DNA from: Gadus chalcogrammus
Lineage: Eukaryota; Chordata; Actinopteri; Gadiformes; Gadidae
Assembly: GCF_026213295.1 (NCBI RefSeq)
Contig: NC_079419.1
Coordinates: 28,019,139 to 28,083,138 of the forward strand
Reading direction: 5' to 3'
DNA: 64,000 nucleotides
Shown here: piece by piece, positions 29,841-44,800 of the stretch
How positions within the stretch are numbered: the stretch's first letter is position 1
Layout: every line of letters starts with the position of its first letter
Made by a program: the position numbers and the translations under genes
Notes under the pieces: generated by a model
What the model saw: only the letters and a program-made list of their open reading frames with translations
What the model was told of the DNA's origin: nothing
Database searches by the model: none

Positions 29841-32800
29841 GAAAAGTGATTCTAGCGCTCTGAAAAGCATTTTGCAGGCATAAAAACAAGAAATGTTGAT
29901 ATCTCTGTCAATTTCAATTCAAACGTGTTACTAAGCTTACCAAAGGGTTATTGGGCCATACTAAACCATTTGGAAGTGGAATACATTAGTTTTGAGCGAA
30001 ATCAACAATGTACGGTCAAAAACACGTTGTCGGTCGAAAAGTTATTCTAGCGCTCTGAAAAGCATTTTACAGGCATGAAAACAAGAAATGTTGATATCTC
30101 TGACAATTTCAATTCAAACGTGTTACTAAGCTTACCAAAGGGTTATTGGGCCATACTAAACCATTTGGAAGTGGCATAGGCCTACACTAGTTTTGAGCGA
30201 AATCAACAATGTAAGGTCCAAAAAGTGTTGTTGGTCGAAAAGTGATTCTAGCGCTCTGAAAAGCATTTTGCAGGCATAAAAACAAGAAATGTTGATATCT
30301 CTGTCAATTTCAATTCAAACGTGTTACTAAGCTAACCAAAGGGTTATTGGGCCATACTAAACCATTTGGAAGTGGTATAGGCCTACATTAGTTTTGAGCG
30401 AAATCAACAATGTAAGGTCAAAAACACGTTGTTGGTCTAGCGCTCTGAAAAGCATTTTGCAGGCATAAAAACAAGAAATGTTGATATGTGTCAATTTCAA
30501 TTCAAAGGTGTTACTAAGCTTACCAAAGGGTTATTGGGCCATACTAAACCATTTGGAAGTGGTATACATTCGTTTTGAGCGAAATCAACAATGTAAGGTC
30601 AAAAACACGTTGTTGGTCGAAAAGTGATTCTAGCGCTCTGAAAAGCATTTTGCAGGCATAAAAACAAGAAATGTTGATATCTCTGTCAATTTCAATTCAA
30701 ACGTGTTACTAAGCTTACCAAAGGGTTATTGGGCCATACTAAACCATTTGGAAGTGGAACACATTAGTTTTGAGCGAAATCAACAATGTACGGTCAAAAA
30801 CACGTTGTCGGTCGAAAAGTTATTCTAGCGCTCTGAAAAGCATTTTACAGGCATGAAAACAAGAAATGTTGATATCTCTGACAATTTCAATTCAACCGTG
30901 TTACTAAGCTCACTAAAAGGGTTATTGGGCCATACTTAACCATTTGGAAGTGGTATACATTCGTTTTGAGCGAAATCAACAATGTAAGGTCAATAACACG
31001 TTAATGGTCGAAAAGTGATTCTAGCGCTCTGAAAAGCATTTTGCGCACATAAAAACAAGAAATGTTGATATCTCTGTGAATTTCAATTCAAACGTGTTAC
31101 TAAGCTTACCAAAGGGTTATTGGGCCATTCTAAACCATTTGGAAGTGGAATACATTCGTTTTGAGCGTAATCAACAATGTACGGTGAAAAACACATTGTT
31201 GGTTGAAAAGTGATTCTAGCGCTCTGAAAAGCATTTTGCAGGCATAAAAACAAGAAATGTTGATATCTCTGTCAATTTCAATTCAAACGTGTTACTAAGC
31301 TTACCAAAGGGTTATTGGGCCATACTAAACCATTTGGAAGTGGCATAGGCCTACACTAGTTTTGAGCGAAATCAACAATGTAAGGTCAAAAACACGTTGT
31401 TGGTCGAAAAGTGATTCTAGCGCTCTGAAAAGCATTTTACAGGCATGAAAACAAGAAACGTTGATATCTCTGACAATTTCAATTCAACCGTGTTACTAAG
31501 CTCACTAAAAGGGTTATTGGGCCATACTAAACCATTTGGAAGTGGTATACATTCGTTTTGAGCGAAATCAACAATGTAAGGTCAAAAACACATTGTTGGT
31601 TGAAAAGTGATTCTAGCGCTCTGAAAAGCATTTTGCAGGCATAAAAACAAGAAATGTTGATATCTCTGTCAATTTCAATTCAAAGGTGTTACTAAGCTTA
31701 CCAAAGGGTTATTGGGCCATACTAAACCATTTGGAAGTGGCATAGGCCTACACTAGTTTTGAGCGAAATCAACAATGTAAGGTCAAAAACACGTTGTTGG
31801 TCGAAAAGTGATTCTTGCGCTCTGAAAAGCATTTTGCAGGCATAAAAACAAGAAATGTTGATATCTCTGTCAATTTCAATTCAAACGTGTTACTAAGCTT
31901 ACCAAAGGGTTATTGGGCCATACTAAACCATTTGGAAGTGGAATACATTAGTTTTGAGCGAAATCAACAATGTACGGTCAAAAACACGTTGTCGGTCGAA
32001 AAGTTATTCTAGCGCTCTGAAAAGCATTTTACAGGCATGAAAACAAGAAATGTTGATATCTCTGACAATTTCGATTCAACCGTGTTACTAAGCTCACTAA
32101 AAGGGTTATTGGGCCATACTAAACCATTTGGAAGTGGTATACATTCGTTTTGAGCGAAATCAACAATGTAAGGTCAAAAACACGTTGTTGGTCGAAAAGT
32201 GATTCTAGCGCTCGGAAAAGCATTTTGCGCTCATAAAAACAAGAAATGTTGATATCTCTGTCAATTTCAATTCAAACGTGTTACTAAGCTTACCGAAGGG
32301 TTATTGGGCCATACTAAACCATTTGGAAGTGGAATACATTAGTTTTGAGCAAAATCAACAATGTAAGGTCAAAAACACGTTGTTGGTCGAAAAGTGATTC
32401 TAGCGCTCTGTAAAGCATTTTGCAGGCATAAAAACAAGAAATGTTGATATCTCTGTCAATTTCAATGCAAACGTGTTACTAAGCTCACCATAGGGTTATA
32501 GGGCCAACTCCACCATTTGGAAGGGATCAAAAAGTGTTTCTAGCGCTCTGAAAAGCATTTTGCAGGCATAAAAACAAGAAATGTTGATATCTCTGTCAAT
32601 TTCAATTCAAACGTGTTACTAAGCTTACCAAAGGGTTATTGGGCCATACTTAACCATTTGGAAGTGGTATACATTCGTTTTGAGCGAAATCAACAATGTA
32701 AGGTCAATAACACGTTGTTGGTCGAAAAGTGATTCTAGCGCTCTGAAAAGCATTTTGCGCACATAAAAACAAGAAATGTTGATATCTCTGTGAATTTCAA

Positions 32801-35800
32801 TTCAAACGTGTTACTAAGCTTACCAAAGGGTTATTGGGCCATTCTAAACCATTTGGAAGTGGAATACATTCGTTTTGAGCGAAATCAACAATGTACGGTG
32901 AAAAACACATTGTTGGTTGAAAAGTGATTCTAGCGCTCTGAAAAGCATTTTGCAGGCATAAAAACAAGAAATGTTGATATCTCTGTCAATTTCAATTCAA
33001 ACGTGTTACTAAGCTTACCAAAGGGTTATTGGGCCATACTAAACCATTTGGAAGTGGCATAGGCCTACACTAGTTTTGAGCGAAATCAACAATGTAAGGT
33101 CAAAAACACGTTGTTGGTCGAAAAGTGATTCTAGCGCTCTGAAAAGCATTTTACAGGCATGAAAACAAGAAACGTTGATATCTCTGACAATTTCAATTCA
33201 ACCGTGTTACTAAGCTCACTAAAAGGGTTATTGGGCCATACTAAACCATTTGGAAGTGGTATACATTCGTTTTGAGCGAAATCAACAATGTAAGGTCAAA
33301 AACACATTGTTGGTTGAAAAGTGATTCTAGCGCTCTGAAAAGCATTTTGCAGGCATAAAAACAAGAAATGTTGATATCTCTGTCAATTTCAATTCAAAGG
33401 TGTTACTAAGCTTACCAAAGGGTTATTGGGCCATACTAAACCATTTGGAAGTGGCATAGGCCTACACTAGTTTTGAGCGAAATCAACAATGTAAGGTCAA
33501 AAACACGTTGTTGGTCGAAAAGTGATTCTTGCGCTCTGAAAAGCATTTTGCAGGCATAAAAACAAGAAATGTTGATATCTCTGTCAATTTCAATTCAAAC
33601 GTGTTACTAAGCTTACCAAAGGGTTATTGGGCCATACTAAACCATTTGGAAGTGGAATACATTAGTTTTGAGCGAAATCAACAATGTACGGTCAAAAACA
33701 CGTTGTCGGTCGAAAAGTTATTCTAGCGCTCTGAAAAGCATTTTACAGGCATGAAAACAAGAAATGTTGATATCTCTGACAATTTCGATTCAACCGTGTT
33801 ACTAAGCTCACTAAAAGGGTTATTGGGCCATACTAAACCATTTGGAAGTGGTATACATTCGTTTTGAGCGAAATCAACAATGTAAGGTCAAAAACACGTT
33901 GTTGGTCGAAAAGTGATTCTAGCGCTCGGAAAAGCATTTTGCAGGCATAAAAACAAGAAATGTTGATATCTCTGTCAATTTCAATTCAAAGGTGTTACTA
34001 AGCTTACCAAAGGGTTATTGGGCCATACTAAACCATTTGGAAGTGGCATAGGCCTACACTAGTTTTGAGCGAAATCAACAATGTAAGGTCAAAAACACGT
34101 TGTTGGTCGAAAAGTGATTCTAGCGCTCTGAAAAGCATTTTACAGGCATGAAAACAAGAAATGTTGATATCTCTGACAATTTCAATTCAACCGTGTTACT
34201 AAGCTCACTAAAAGGGTTATTGGGCCATACTAAACCATTTGGAAGTGGTATACATTCGTTTTGAGCGAAATCAACAATGTAAGGTCAAAAACACGTTGTT
34301 GGTCGAAAAGTGATTCTAGCGCTCTGAAAAGCATTTTGCAGGCATAAAAACAAGAAATGTTGATATCTCTGTCAATTTCAATTCAAACGTGTTACTAAGC
34401 TTACCAAAGGGTTATTGGGCCATACTAAACCATTTGGAAGTGGTATACATTAGTTTTGAGCGAAATCAACAATGTACGGTCAAAAACACATTGTTGGTTG
34501 AAAAGTGATTCTAGCGCTCTGAAAAGCATTTTGCAGGCATAAAAACAAGAAATGTTGATATCTCTGTCAATTTCAATTCAAAGGTGTTACTAAGCTTACC
34601 AAAGGGTTATTGGGCCATACTAAACCATTTGGAAGTGGTATACATTCGTTTTGAGCGAAATCAACAATGTAAGGTCAAAAACACGTTGTTGGTCGAAAAG
34701 TGATTCTAGCGCTCTGAAAAGCATTTTGCAGGCATAAAAACAAGAAATGTTGATATCTCTGTCAATTTCAATTCAAACGTGTTACTAAGCTTACCAAAGG
34801 GTTATTGGGCCATACTAAACCATTTGGAAGTGGAACACATTAGTTTTGAGCGAAATCAACAATGTACGGTCAAAAACACGTTGTCGGTCGAAAAGTTATT
34901 CTAGCGCTCTGAAAAGCATTTTACAGGCATGAAAACAAGAAATGTTGATATCTCTGACAATTTCAATTCAACCGTGTTACTAAGCTCACTAAAAGGGTTA
35001 TTGGGCCATACTTAACCATTTGGAAGTGGTATACATTTGTTTTGAGCGAAATCAACAATGTAAGGTCAATAACACGTTAATGGTCGAAAAGTGATTCTAG
35101 CGCTCTGAAAAGCATTTTGCGCACATAAAAACAAGAAATGTTGATATCTCTGTGAATTTCAATTCAAACGTGTTACTAAGCTTACCAAAGGGTTATTGGG
35201 CCATTCTAAACCATTTGGAAGTGGAATACATTCGTTTTGAGCGTAATCAACAATGTACGGTGAAAAACACATTGTTGGTTGAAAAGTGATTCTAGCGCTC
35301 TGAAAAGCATTTTGCAGGCATAAAAACAAGAAATGTTGATATCTCTGTCAATTTCAATTCAAACGTGTTACTAAGCTTACCAAAGGGTTATTGGGCCATA
35401 CTAAATCATTTGGAAGTGGAATACATTAGTTTTGAGCGAAATCAACAATGTACGGTCAAAAACACGTTGTCGGTCGAAAAGTTATTCTAGCGCTCTGAAA
35501 AGCATTTTACAGGCATGAAAACAAGAAATGTTGATATCTCTGACAATTTCAATTCAACCGTGTTACTAAGCTCACTAAAAGGGTTATTGGGCCATACTTA
35601 ACCATTTGGAAGTGGTATACATTCGTTTTGAGCGAAATCAACAATGTAAGGTCAATAACACGTTGTTGGTCGAAAAGTGATTCTAGCGCTCTGAAAAGCA
35701 TTTTGCGCACATAAAAACAAGAAATGTTGATATCTCTGTGAATTTCAATTCAAACGTGTTACTAAGCTTACCAAAGGGTTATTGGGCCATTCTAAACCAT

Positions 35801-38800
35801 TTGGAAGTGGAATACATTCGTTTTGAGCGAAATCAACAATGTACGGTGAAAAACACATTGTTGGTTGAAAAGTGATTCTAGCGCTCTGAAAAGCATTTTG
35901 CAGGCATAAAAACAAGAAATGTTGATATCTCTGTCAATTTATATTCAAAGGTGTTACTAAGCTTACCAAAGGGTTATTGGGCCATACTAAACCATTTGGA
36001 AGTGGCATAGGCCTACACTAGTTTTGAGCGAAATCAACAATGTAAGGTCCAAAACATGTTGTTGGTCGAAAAGTGATTCTAGCGCTCTGAAAAGCATTTT
36101 GCAGGAATAAAAACAAGAAATGTTGATATCTCTGTCAATTTCAATTCAAACGTGTTACTAAGCTTACCAAAGGGTTATTGGGCCATACTAAACCATTTGG
36201 AAGTGGAATACATTCGTTTTGAGCGAAATCAACAATGTACGGTCAAAAACACGTTGTCGGTCGAAAAGTTATTCTAGCGCTCTGAAAAGCATTTTACAGG
36301 CATGAAAACAAGAAATGTTGATATCTCTGACAATTTCAATTCAACCGTGTTACTAAGCTCACTAAAAGGGTTATTGGGCCATACTAAACCATTTGGAAGT
36401 GGTATACATTCGTTTTGAGCGAAATCAACAATGTAAGGTCAAAAACACGTTGTTGGTCGAAAAGTGATTTTAGCGCTCTGAAAAACATTTTGCGCTCATA
36501 AAAACAAGAAATGTTGATATCTCTGTCAATTTAAATTCAAACGTGTTACTAAGCTTACCAAAGGGTTATTGGGCCATTCTAAACCATTTGGAAGTGGAAT
36601 ACATTCGTTTTGAGCGAAATCAACAATGTACGGTGAAAAACACATTGTTGGTTGAAAAGTGATTCTAGCGCTCTGAAAAGCATTTTGCAGGCATAAAAAC
36701 AAGAAATGTTTATATCTCTGTCAATTTCAATTCAAAGGTGTTACTAAGCTTACCAAAGGGTTATTGGGCCATACTAAACCATTTGGAAGTGGTATACATT
36801 CGTTTTGAGCGAAATCAACAATGTAAGGTCAAAAACACGTTGTTGGTCGAAAAGTGATTCTAGCGCTCTGAAAAGCATTTTGCAGGCATAAAAACAAGAA
36901 ATGTTGATATCTCTGTCAATTTCAATTCAAACGTGTTACTAAGCTTACCAAAGGGTTATTGGGCAATACTAAACCATTTGGAAGTGGTATAGGCCTACAT
37001 TAGTTTTGAGCGAAATCAACAATGTAAGGTCAAAAACACGTTGTTGGTCTAGCGCTCTGAAAAGCATTTTGCAGGCATAAAAACAAGAAATGTTGATATC
37101 TCTGTCAATTTCAATTCAAAGGTGTTACTAAGCTTACCAAAGGGTTATTGGGCCATACTAAACCATTTGGAAGTGGTATACATTCGTTTTGAGCGAAATC
37201 AACAATGTAAGGTCAAAAACACGTTGTTGGTCGAAAAGTGATTCTAGCGCTCTGAAAAGCATTTTGCAGGCATAAAAACAAGAAATGTTGATATCTCTGT
37301 CAATTTAAATTCAAACGTGTTACTAAGCTTACCAAAGGGTTATTGGGCCATACTAAACCATTTGGAAGTGGAATACATTAGTTTTGAGCGAAATCAACAA
37401 TGTACGGTCAAAAACACGTTGTCGGTCGAAAAGTTATTCTAGCGCTCTGAAAAGCATTTTACAGGCATGAAAACAAGAAATGTTGATATCTCTGACAATT
37501 TCAATTCAACCGTGTTACTAAGCTCACTAAAAGGGTTATTGGGCCATACTAAACCATTTGGAAGTGGTATACATTCGTTTTGAGCGAAATCAACAATGTA
37601 AGGTCAAAAACATGTTGTTGGTCGAAAAGTGATTCTAGCGCACTGAAAAGCATTTTGCAGGCATAAAAACAAGAAATGTTGATATCTCTGTCAATTTCAA
37701 TTCAAACGTGTTACTAAGCTTACCAAAGGGTTATTGGGCCATACTAAACCATTTGGAAGTGGTATACATTCGTTTTGAGCGAAATCAACAATGTAAGGTC
37801 AAAAACACGTTGTTGGTCGAAAAGTGATTCTAGCGCTCTGAAAAGCATTTTGCAGGCATAAAAACAAGAAATGTTGATATCTCTGTCAATTTCAATTCAA
37901 ACGTGTTACTAAGCTTACCAAAGGGTTATTGGGCCATACTAAACCATTTGGAAGTGGAATACATTAGTTTTGAGCGAAATCAACAATGTACGGTCAAAAA
38001 CACGTTGTCGGTCGAAAAGTTATTCTAGCGCTCTGAAAAGCATTTTACAGGCATGAAAACAAGAAATGTTGATATCTCTGACAATTTCAATTCAACCGTG
38101 TTACTAAGCTCACTAAAAGGGTTATTGGGCCATACTTAACCATTTGGAAGTGGTATACATTCGTTTTGAGCGAAATCAACAATGTAAGGTCAATAACACG
38201 TTGTTGGTCGAAAAGTGATTCTAGCGCTCTGAAAAGCATTTTGCGCACATAAAAACAAGAAATGTTGATATCTCTGTGAATTTCAATTCAAACGTGTTAC
38301 TAAGCTTACCAAAGGGTTATTGGGCCATTCTAAACCATTTGGAAGTGGAATACATTCGTTTTGAGCGAAATCAACAATGTACGGTGAAAAACACATTGTT
38401 GGTTGAAAAGTGATTCTAGCGCTCTGAAAAGCATTTTGCAGGCATAAAAACAAGAAATGTTGATATCTCTGTCAATTTCAATTCAAAGGTGTTACTAAGC
38501 TTACCAAAGGGTTATTGGGCCATACTAAACCATTTGGAAGTGGCATAGGCCTACACTAGTTTTGAGCGAAATCAACAATGTAAGGTCAAAAACACGTTGT
38601 TGGTCGAAAAGTGATTCTAGCGCTCTGAAAAGCATTTTACAGGCATGAAAACAAGAAATGTTGATATCTCTGACAATTTCAATTCAACCGTGTTACTAAG
38701 CTCACTAAAAGGGTTATTGGGCCATACTAAACCATTTGGAAGTGGTATACATTCGTTTTGAGCGAAATCAACAATGTAAGGTCAAAAACACGTTGTTGGT

Positions 38801-41800
38801 CGAAAAGTGATTCTAGCGCTCTGAAAAGCATTTTGCGCTCATAAAAACAAGAAATGTTGATATCTCTGTCAATTTAAATTCAAACGTGTTACTAAGCTTA
38901 CCAAAGGGTTATTGGGCCATTCTAAACCATTTGGAAGTGGAATACATTCGTTTTGAGCGAAATCAACAATGTACGGTGAAAAACACATTGTTGGTTGAAA
39001 AGTGATTCTAGCGCTCTGAAAAGCATTTTGCAGGCATAAAAACAAGAAATGTTGATATCTCTGTCAATTTCAATTCAAAGGTGTTACTAAGCTTACCAAA
39101 GGGTTATTGGGCCATACTAAACCATTTGGAAGTGGCATAGGCCTACACTAGTTTTGAGCGAAATCAACAATGTAAGGTCCAAAACATGTTGTTGGTCGAA
39201 AAGTGATTCTAGCGCTCTGAAAAGCATTTTGCAGGAATAAAAACAAGAAATGTTGATATCTCTGTCAATTTCAATTCAAACGTGTTACTAAGCTTACCAA
39301 AGGGTTATTGGGCCATACTAAACCATTTGGAAGTGGAATACATTCGTTTTGAGCGAAATCAACAATGTACGGTCAAAAACACGTTGTCGGTCGAAAAGTT
39401 ATTCTAGCGCTCTGAAAAGCATTTTACAGGCATGAAAACAAGAAATGTTGATATCTCTGACAATTTCAATTCAACCGTGTTACTAAGCTCACTAAAAGGG
39501 TTATTGGGCCATACTAAACCATTTGGAAGTGGTATACATTCGTTTTGAGCGAAATCAACAATGTAAGGTCAAAAACACGTTGTTGGTCGAAAAGTGATTT
39601 TAGCGCTCTGAAAAACATTTTGCGCTCATAAAAACAAGAAATGTTGATATCTCTGTCAATTTAAATTCAAACGTGTTACTAAGCTTACCAAAGGGTTATT
39701 GGGCCATTCTAAACCATTTGGAAGTGGAATACATTCGTTTTGAGCGAAATCAACAATGTACGGTGAAAAACACATTGTTGGTTGAAAAGTGATTCTAGCG
39801 CTCTGAAAAGCATTTTGCAGGCATAAAAACAAGAAATGTTTATATCTCTGTCAATTTCAATTCAAAGGTGTTACTAAGCTTACCAAAGGGTTATTGGGCC
39901 ATACTAAACCATTTGGAAGTGGTATACATTCGTTTTGAGCGAAATCAACAATGTAAGGTCAAAAACACGTTGTTGGTCGAAAAGTGATTCTAGCGCTCTG
40001 AAAAGCATTTTGCAGGCATAAAAACAAGAAATGTTGATATCTCTGTCAATTTCAATTCAAACGTGTTACTAAGCTTACCAAAGGGTTATTGGGCAATACT
40101 AAACCATTTGGAAGTGGTATAGGCCTACATTAGTTTTGAGCGAAATCAACAATGTAAGGTCAAAAACACGTTGTTGGTCTAGCGCTCTGAAAAGCATTTT
40201 GCAGGCATAAAAACAAGAAATGTTGATATCTCTGTCAATTTCAATTCAAAGGTGTTACTAAGCTTACCATAGGGTTATTGGGCCATACTAAACCATTTGG
40301 AAGTGGTATACATTCGTTTTGAGCGAAATCAACAATGTAAGGTCAAAAACACGTTGTTGGTCGAAAAGTGATTCTAGCGCTCTGAAAAGCATTTTGCAGG
40401 CATAAAAACAAGAAATGTTGATATCTCTGTCAATTTAAATTCAAACGTGTTACTAAGCTTACCAAAGGGTTATTGGGCCATACTAAACCATTTGGAAGTG
40501 GAATACATTAGTTTTGAGCGAAATCAACAATGTACGGTCAAAAACACGTTGTCGGTCGAAAAGTTATTCTAGCGCTCTGAAAAGCATTTTACAGGCATGA
40601 AAACAAGAAATGTTGATATCTCTGACAATTTCAATTCAACCGTGTTACTAAGCTCACTAAAAGGGTTATTGGGCCATACTAAACCATTTGGAAGTGGTAT
40701 ACATTCGTTTTGAGCGAAATCAACAATGTAAGGTCAAAAACATGTTGTTGGTCGAAAAGTGATTCTAGCGCACTGAAAAGCATTTTGCAGGCATAAAAAC
40801 AAGAAATGTTGATATCTCTGTCAATTTCAATTCAAACGTGTTACTAAGCTTACCAAAGGGTTATTGGGCCATACTAAACCATTTGGAAGTGGTATACATT
40901 CGTTTTGAGCGAAATCAACAATGTAAGGTCAAAAACACGTTGTTGGTCGAAAAGTGATTCTAGCGCTCTGAAAAGCATTTTGCAGGCATAAAAACAAGAA
41001 ATGTTGATATCTCTGTCAATTTCAATTCAAACGTGTTACTAAGCTTACCAAAGGGTTATTGGGCCATACTAAACCATTTGGAAGTGGAATACATTAGTTT
41101 TGAGCGAAATCAACAATGTACGGTCAAAAACACGTTGTCGGTCGAAAAGTTATTCTAGCGCTCTGAAAAGCATTTTACAGGCATGAAAACAAGAAATGTT
41201 GATATCTCTGACAATTTCAATTCAACCGTGTTACTAAGCTCACTAAAAGGGTTATTGGGCCATACTTAACCATTTGGAAGTGGTATACATTCGTTTTGAG
41301 CGAAATCAACAATGTAAGGTCAATAACACGTTGTTGGTTGAAAAGTGATTCTAGCGCTCTGAAAAGCATTTTGCGCACATAAAAACAAGAAATGTTGATA
41401 TCTCTGTCAATTTCAATTCAAACGTGTTACTAAGCTTACCAAAGGGTTATTGGGCCATACTAAACCATTTGGAAGTGGAATACATTAGTTTTGAGCGAAA
41501 TCAACAATGTACGGTCAAAAACACGTTGTCGGTCGAAAAGTTATTCTAGCGCTCTGAAAAGCATTTTACAGGCATGAAAACAAGAAATGTTGATATCTCT
41601 GACAATTTCAATTCAAACGTGTTACTAAGCTTACCAAAGGGTTATTGGGCCATACTAAACCATTTGGAAGTGGCATAGGCCTACACTAGTTTTGAGCGAA
41701 ATCAACAATGTACGGTCAAAAACACGTTGTCGGTCGAAAAGTTATTCTAGCGCTCTGAAAAGCATTTTACAGGCATGAAAACAAGAAATGTTGATATCTC

Positions 41801-44800
41801 TGACAATTTCGATTCAACCGTGTTACTAAGCTCACTAAAAGGGTTATTGGGCCATACTAAACCATTTGGAAGTGGTATACATTCGTTTTGAGCGAAATCA
41901 ACAATGTAAGGTCAAAACACGTTGTTGGTCGAAAAGTGATTCTAGCGCTCGGAAAAGCATTTTGCAGGCATAAAAACAAGAAATGTTGATATCTCTGTCA
42001 ATTTCAATTCAAAGGTGTTACTAAGCTTACCAAAGGGTTATTGGGCCATACTAAACCATTTGGAAGTGGCATAGGCCTACACTAGTTTGAGCGAAATCAA
42101 CAATGTAAGGTCAAAAACACGTTGTTGGTCGAAAAGTGATTCTAGCGCTCTGAAAAGCATTTTACAGGCATGAAAACAAGAAATGTTGATATCTCTGACA
42201 ATTTCAATTCAACCGTGTTACTAAGCTCACTAAAAGGGTTATTGGGCCATACTAAACCATTTGGAAGTGGTATACATTCGTTTTGAGCGAAATCAACAAT
42301 GTAAGGTCAAAAACACGTTGTTGGTCGAAAAGTGATTCTAGCGCTCTGAAAAGCATTTTGCAGGCATAAAACAAGAAATGTTGATATCTCTGTCAATTTC
42401 AATTCAAACGTGTTACTAAGCTTACCAAAGGGTTATTGGGCCATACTAAACCATTTGGAAGTGGTATACATTAGTTTTGAGCGAAATCAACAATGTACGG
42501 TCAAAAACACATTGTTGGTTGAAAAGTGATTCTAGCGCTCTGAAAAGCATTTTGCAGGCATAAAAACAAGAAATGTTGATATCTCTGTCAATTTCAATTC
42601 AAAGGTGTTACTAAGCTTACCAAAGGGTTATTGGGCCATACTAAACCATTTGGAAGTGGTATACATTCGTTTTGAGCGAAATCAACAATGTAAGGTCAAA
42701 AACACGTTGTTGGTCGAAAAGTGATTCTAGCGCTCTGAAAAGCATTTTGCAGGCATAAAAACAAGAAATGTTGATATCTCTGTCAATTTCAATTCAAACG
42801 TGTTACTAAGCTTACCAAAGGGTTATTGGGCCATACTAAACCATTTGGAAGTGGAACACATTAGTTTTGAGCGAAATCAACAATGTACGGTCAAAAACAC
42901 GTTGTCGGTCGAAAAGTTATTCTAGCGCTCTGAAAAGCATTTTACAGGCATGAAAACAAGAAATGTTGATATCTCTGACAATTTCAATTCAACCGTGTTA
43001 CTAAGCTCACTAAAAGGGTTATTGGGCCATACTTAACCATTTGGAAGTGGTATACATTTGTTTTGAGCGAAATCAACAATGTAAGGTCAATAACACGTTA
43101 ATGGTCGAAAAGTGATTCTAGCGCTCTGAAAAGCATTTTGCGCACATAAAACAAGAAATGTTGATATCTCTGTGAATTTCAATTCAAACGTGTTACTAAG
43201 CTTACCAAAGGGTTATTGGGCCATTCTAAACCATTTGGAAGTGGAATACATTCGTTTTGAGCGTAATCAACAATGTACGGTGAAAAACACATTGTTGGTT
43301 GAAAAGTGATTCTAGCGCTCTGAAAAGCATTTTGCAGGCATTAAAACAAGAAATGTTGATATCTCTGTCAATTTCAATTCAAACGTGTTACTAAGCTTAC
43401 CAAAGGGTTATTGGGCCATACTAAATCATTTGGAAGTGGAATACATTAGTTTTGAGCGAAATCAACAATGTACGGTCAAAAACACGTTGTCGGTCGAAAA
43501 GTTATTCTAGCGCTCTGAAAAGCATTTTACAGGCATGAAAACAAGAAATGTTGATATCTCTGACAATTTCAATTCAACCGTGTTACTAAGCTCACTAAAA
43601 GGGTTATTGGGCCATACTAACCATTTGGAAGTGGTATACATTCGTTTTGAGCGAAATCAACAATGTAAGGTCAAAAACACGTTGTTGGTCGAAAAGTGAT
43701 TCTAGCGCTCTGAAAAGCATTTTGCGCACATAAAAACAAGAAATGTTGATATCTCTGTGAATTTCAATTCAAACGTGTTACTAAGCTTACCAAAGGGGTT
43801 ATTGGGCCATTCTAAACCATTTGGAAGTGGAATACATTCGTTTTGAGCGAAATCAACAATGTACGGTGAAAAACACATTGTTGGTTGAAAAGTGATTCTA
43901 GCGCTCTGAAAAGCATTTTGCAGGCATAAAAACAAGAAATGTTGATATCTCTGTCAATTTATATTCAAAGGTGTTACTAAGCTTACCAAAGGGTTATTGG
44001 GCCATACTAAACCATTTGGAAGTGGCATAGGCCTACACTAGTTTTGAGCGAAATCAACAATGTAAGGTCCAAAACATGTTGTTGGTCGAAAAGTGATTCT
44101 AGCGCTCTGAAAAGCATTTTGCAGGATAAAAACAAGAAATGTTTGATATCTCTGTCAATTTCAATTCAAACGTGTTACTAAGCTTACCAAAGGGTTATTG
44201 GGAACATACTAAACCATTTGGAAGTGGAATACATTCGTTTTGAGCGAAATCAACAATGTACGGTCAAAAAACACGTTGTCGGGTCGAAAGTTATTCTAGC
44301 GCTCTGAAAAGCATTTTACAGGCATGAAACAAGAAATGTTGATATCTCTGACAATTTCAATTCAACCGTGTTACTAAGCTCACTAAAAGGGTTATTGGGC
44401 CATACTAAACCATTTGGAAGTGGTATACATTCGTTTTGAGCGAACTCAACAATGTAAGGTCAAAAACACGTTGTTGGTCGAAAAGTGATTTTAGCGCTCT
44501 GAAAACATTTTGCGCTCATAAAACAAGAAATGTTGATATCTCTGTCAATTTAAATTCAAAGTGTTACTAAGCTACCAAAGGGTTATGGGCCATTCTAAAC
44601 CATTTGGAAGTGGAATACATTCGTTTTGAGCGAAATCAACAATGTAAGGTGAAAAAAAAAATTGTTGGTTGAAAAGTGATTCTAGCGCTCTGAAAAGCAT
44701 TTTGCAGGCATAAAAACAAGAAATGTTATATCTCTGTCAATTTCAATTCAAAGGTGTTACTAAGCTTACCAAAGGGTTATTGGGCCATACTAAACCATTT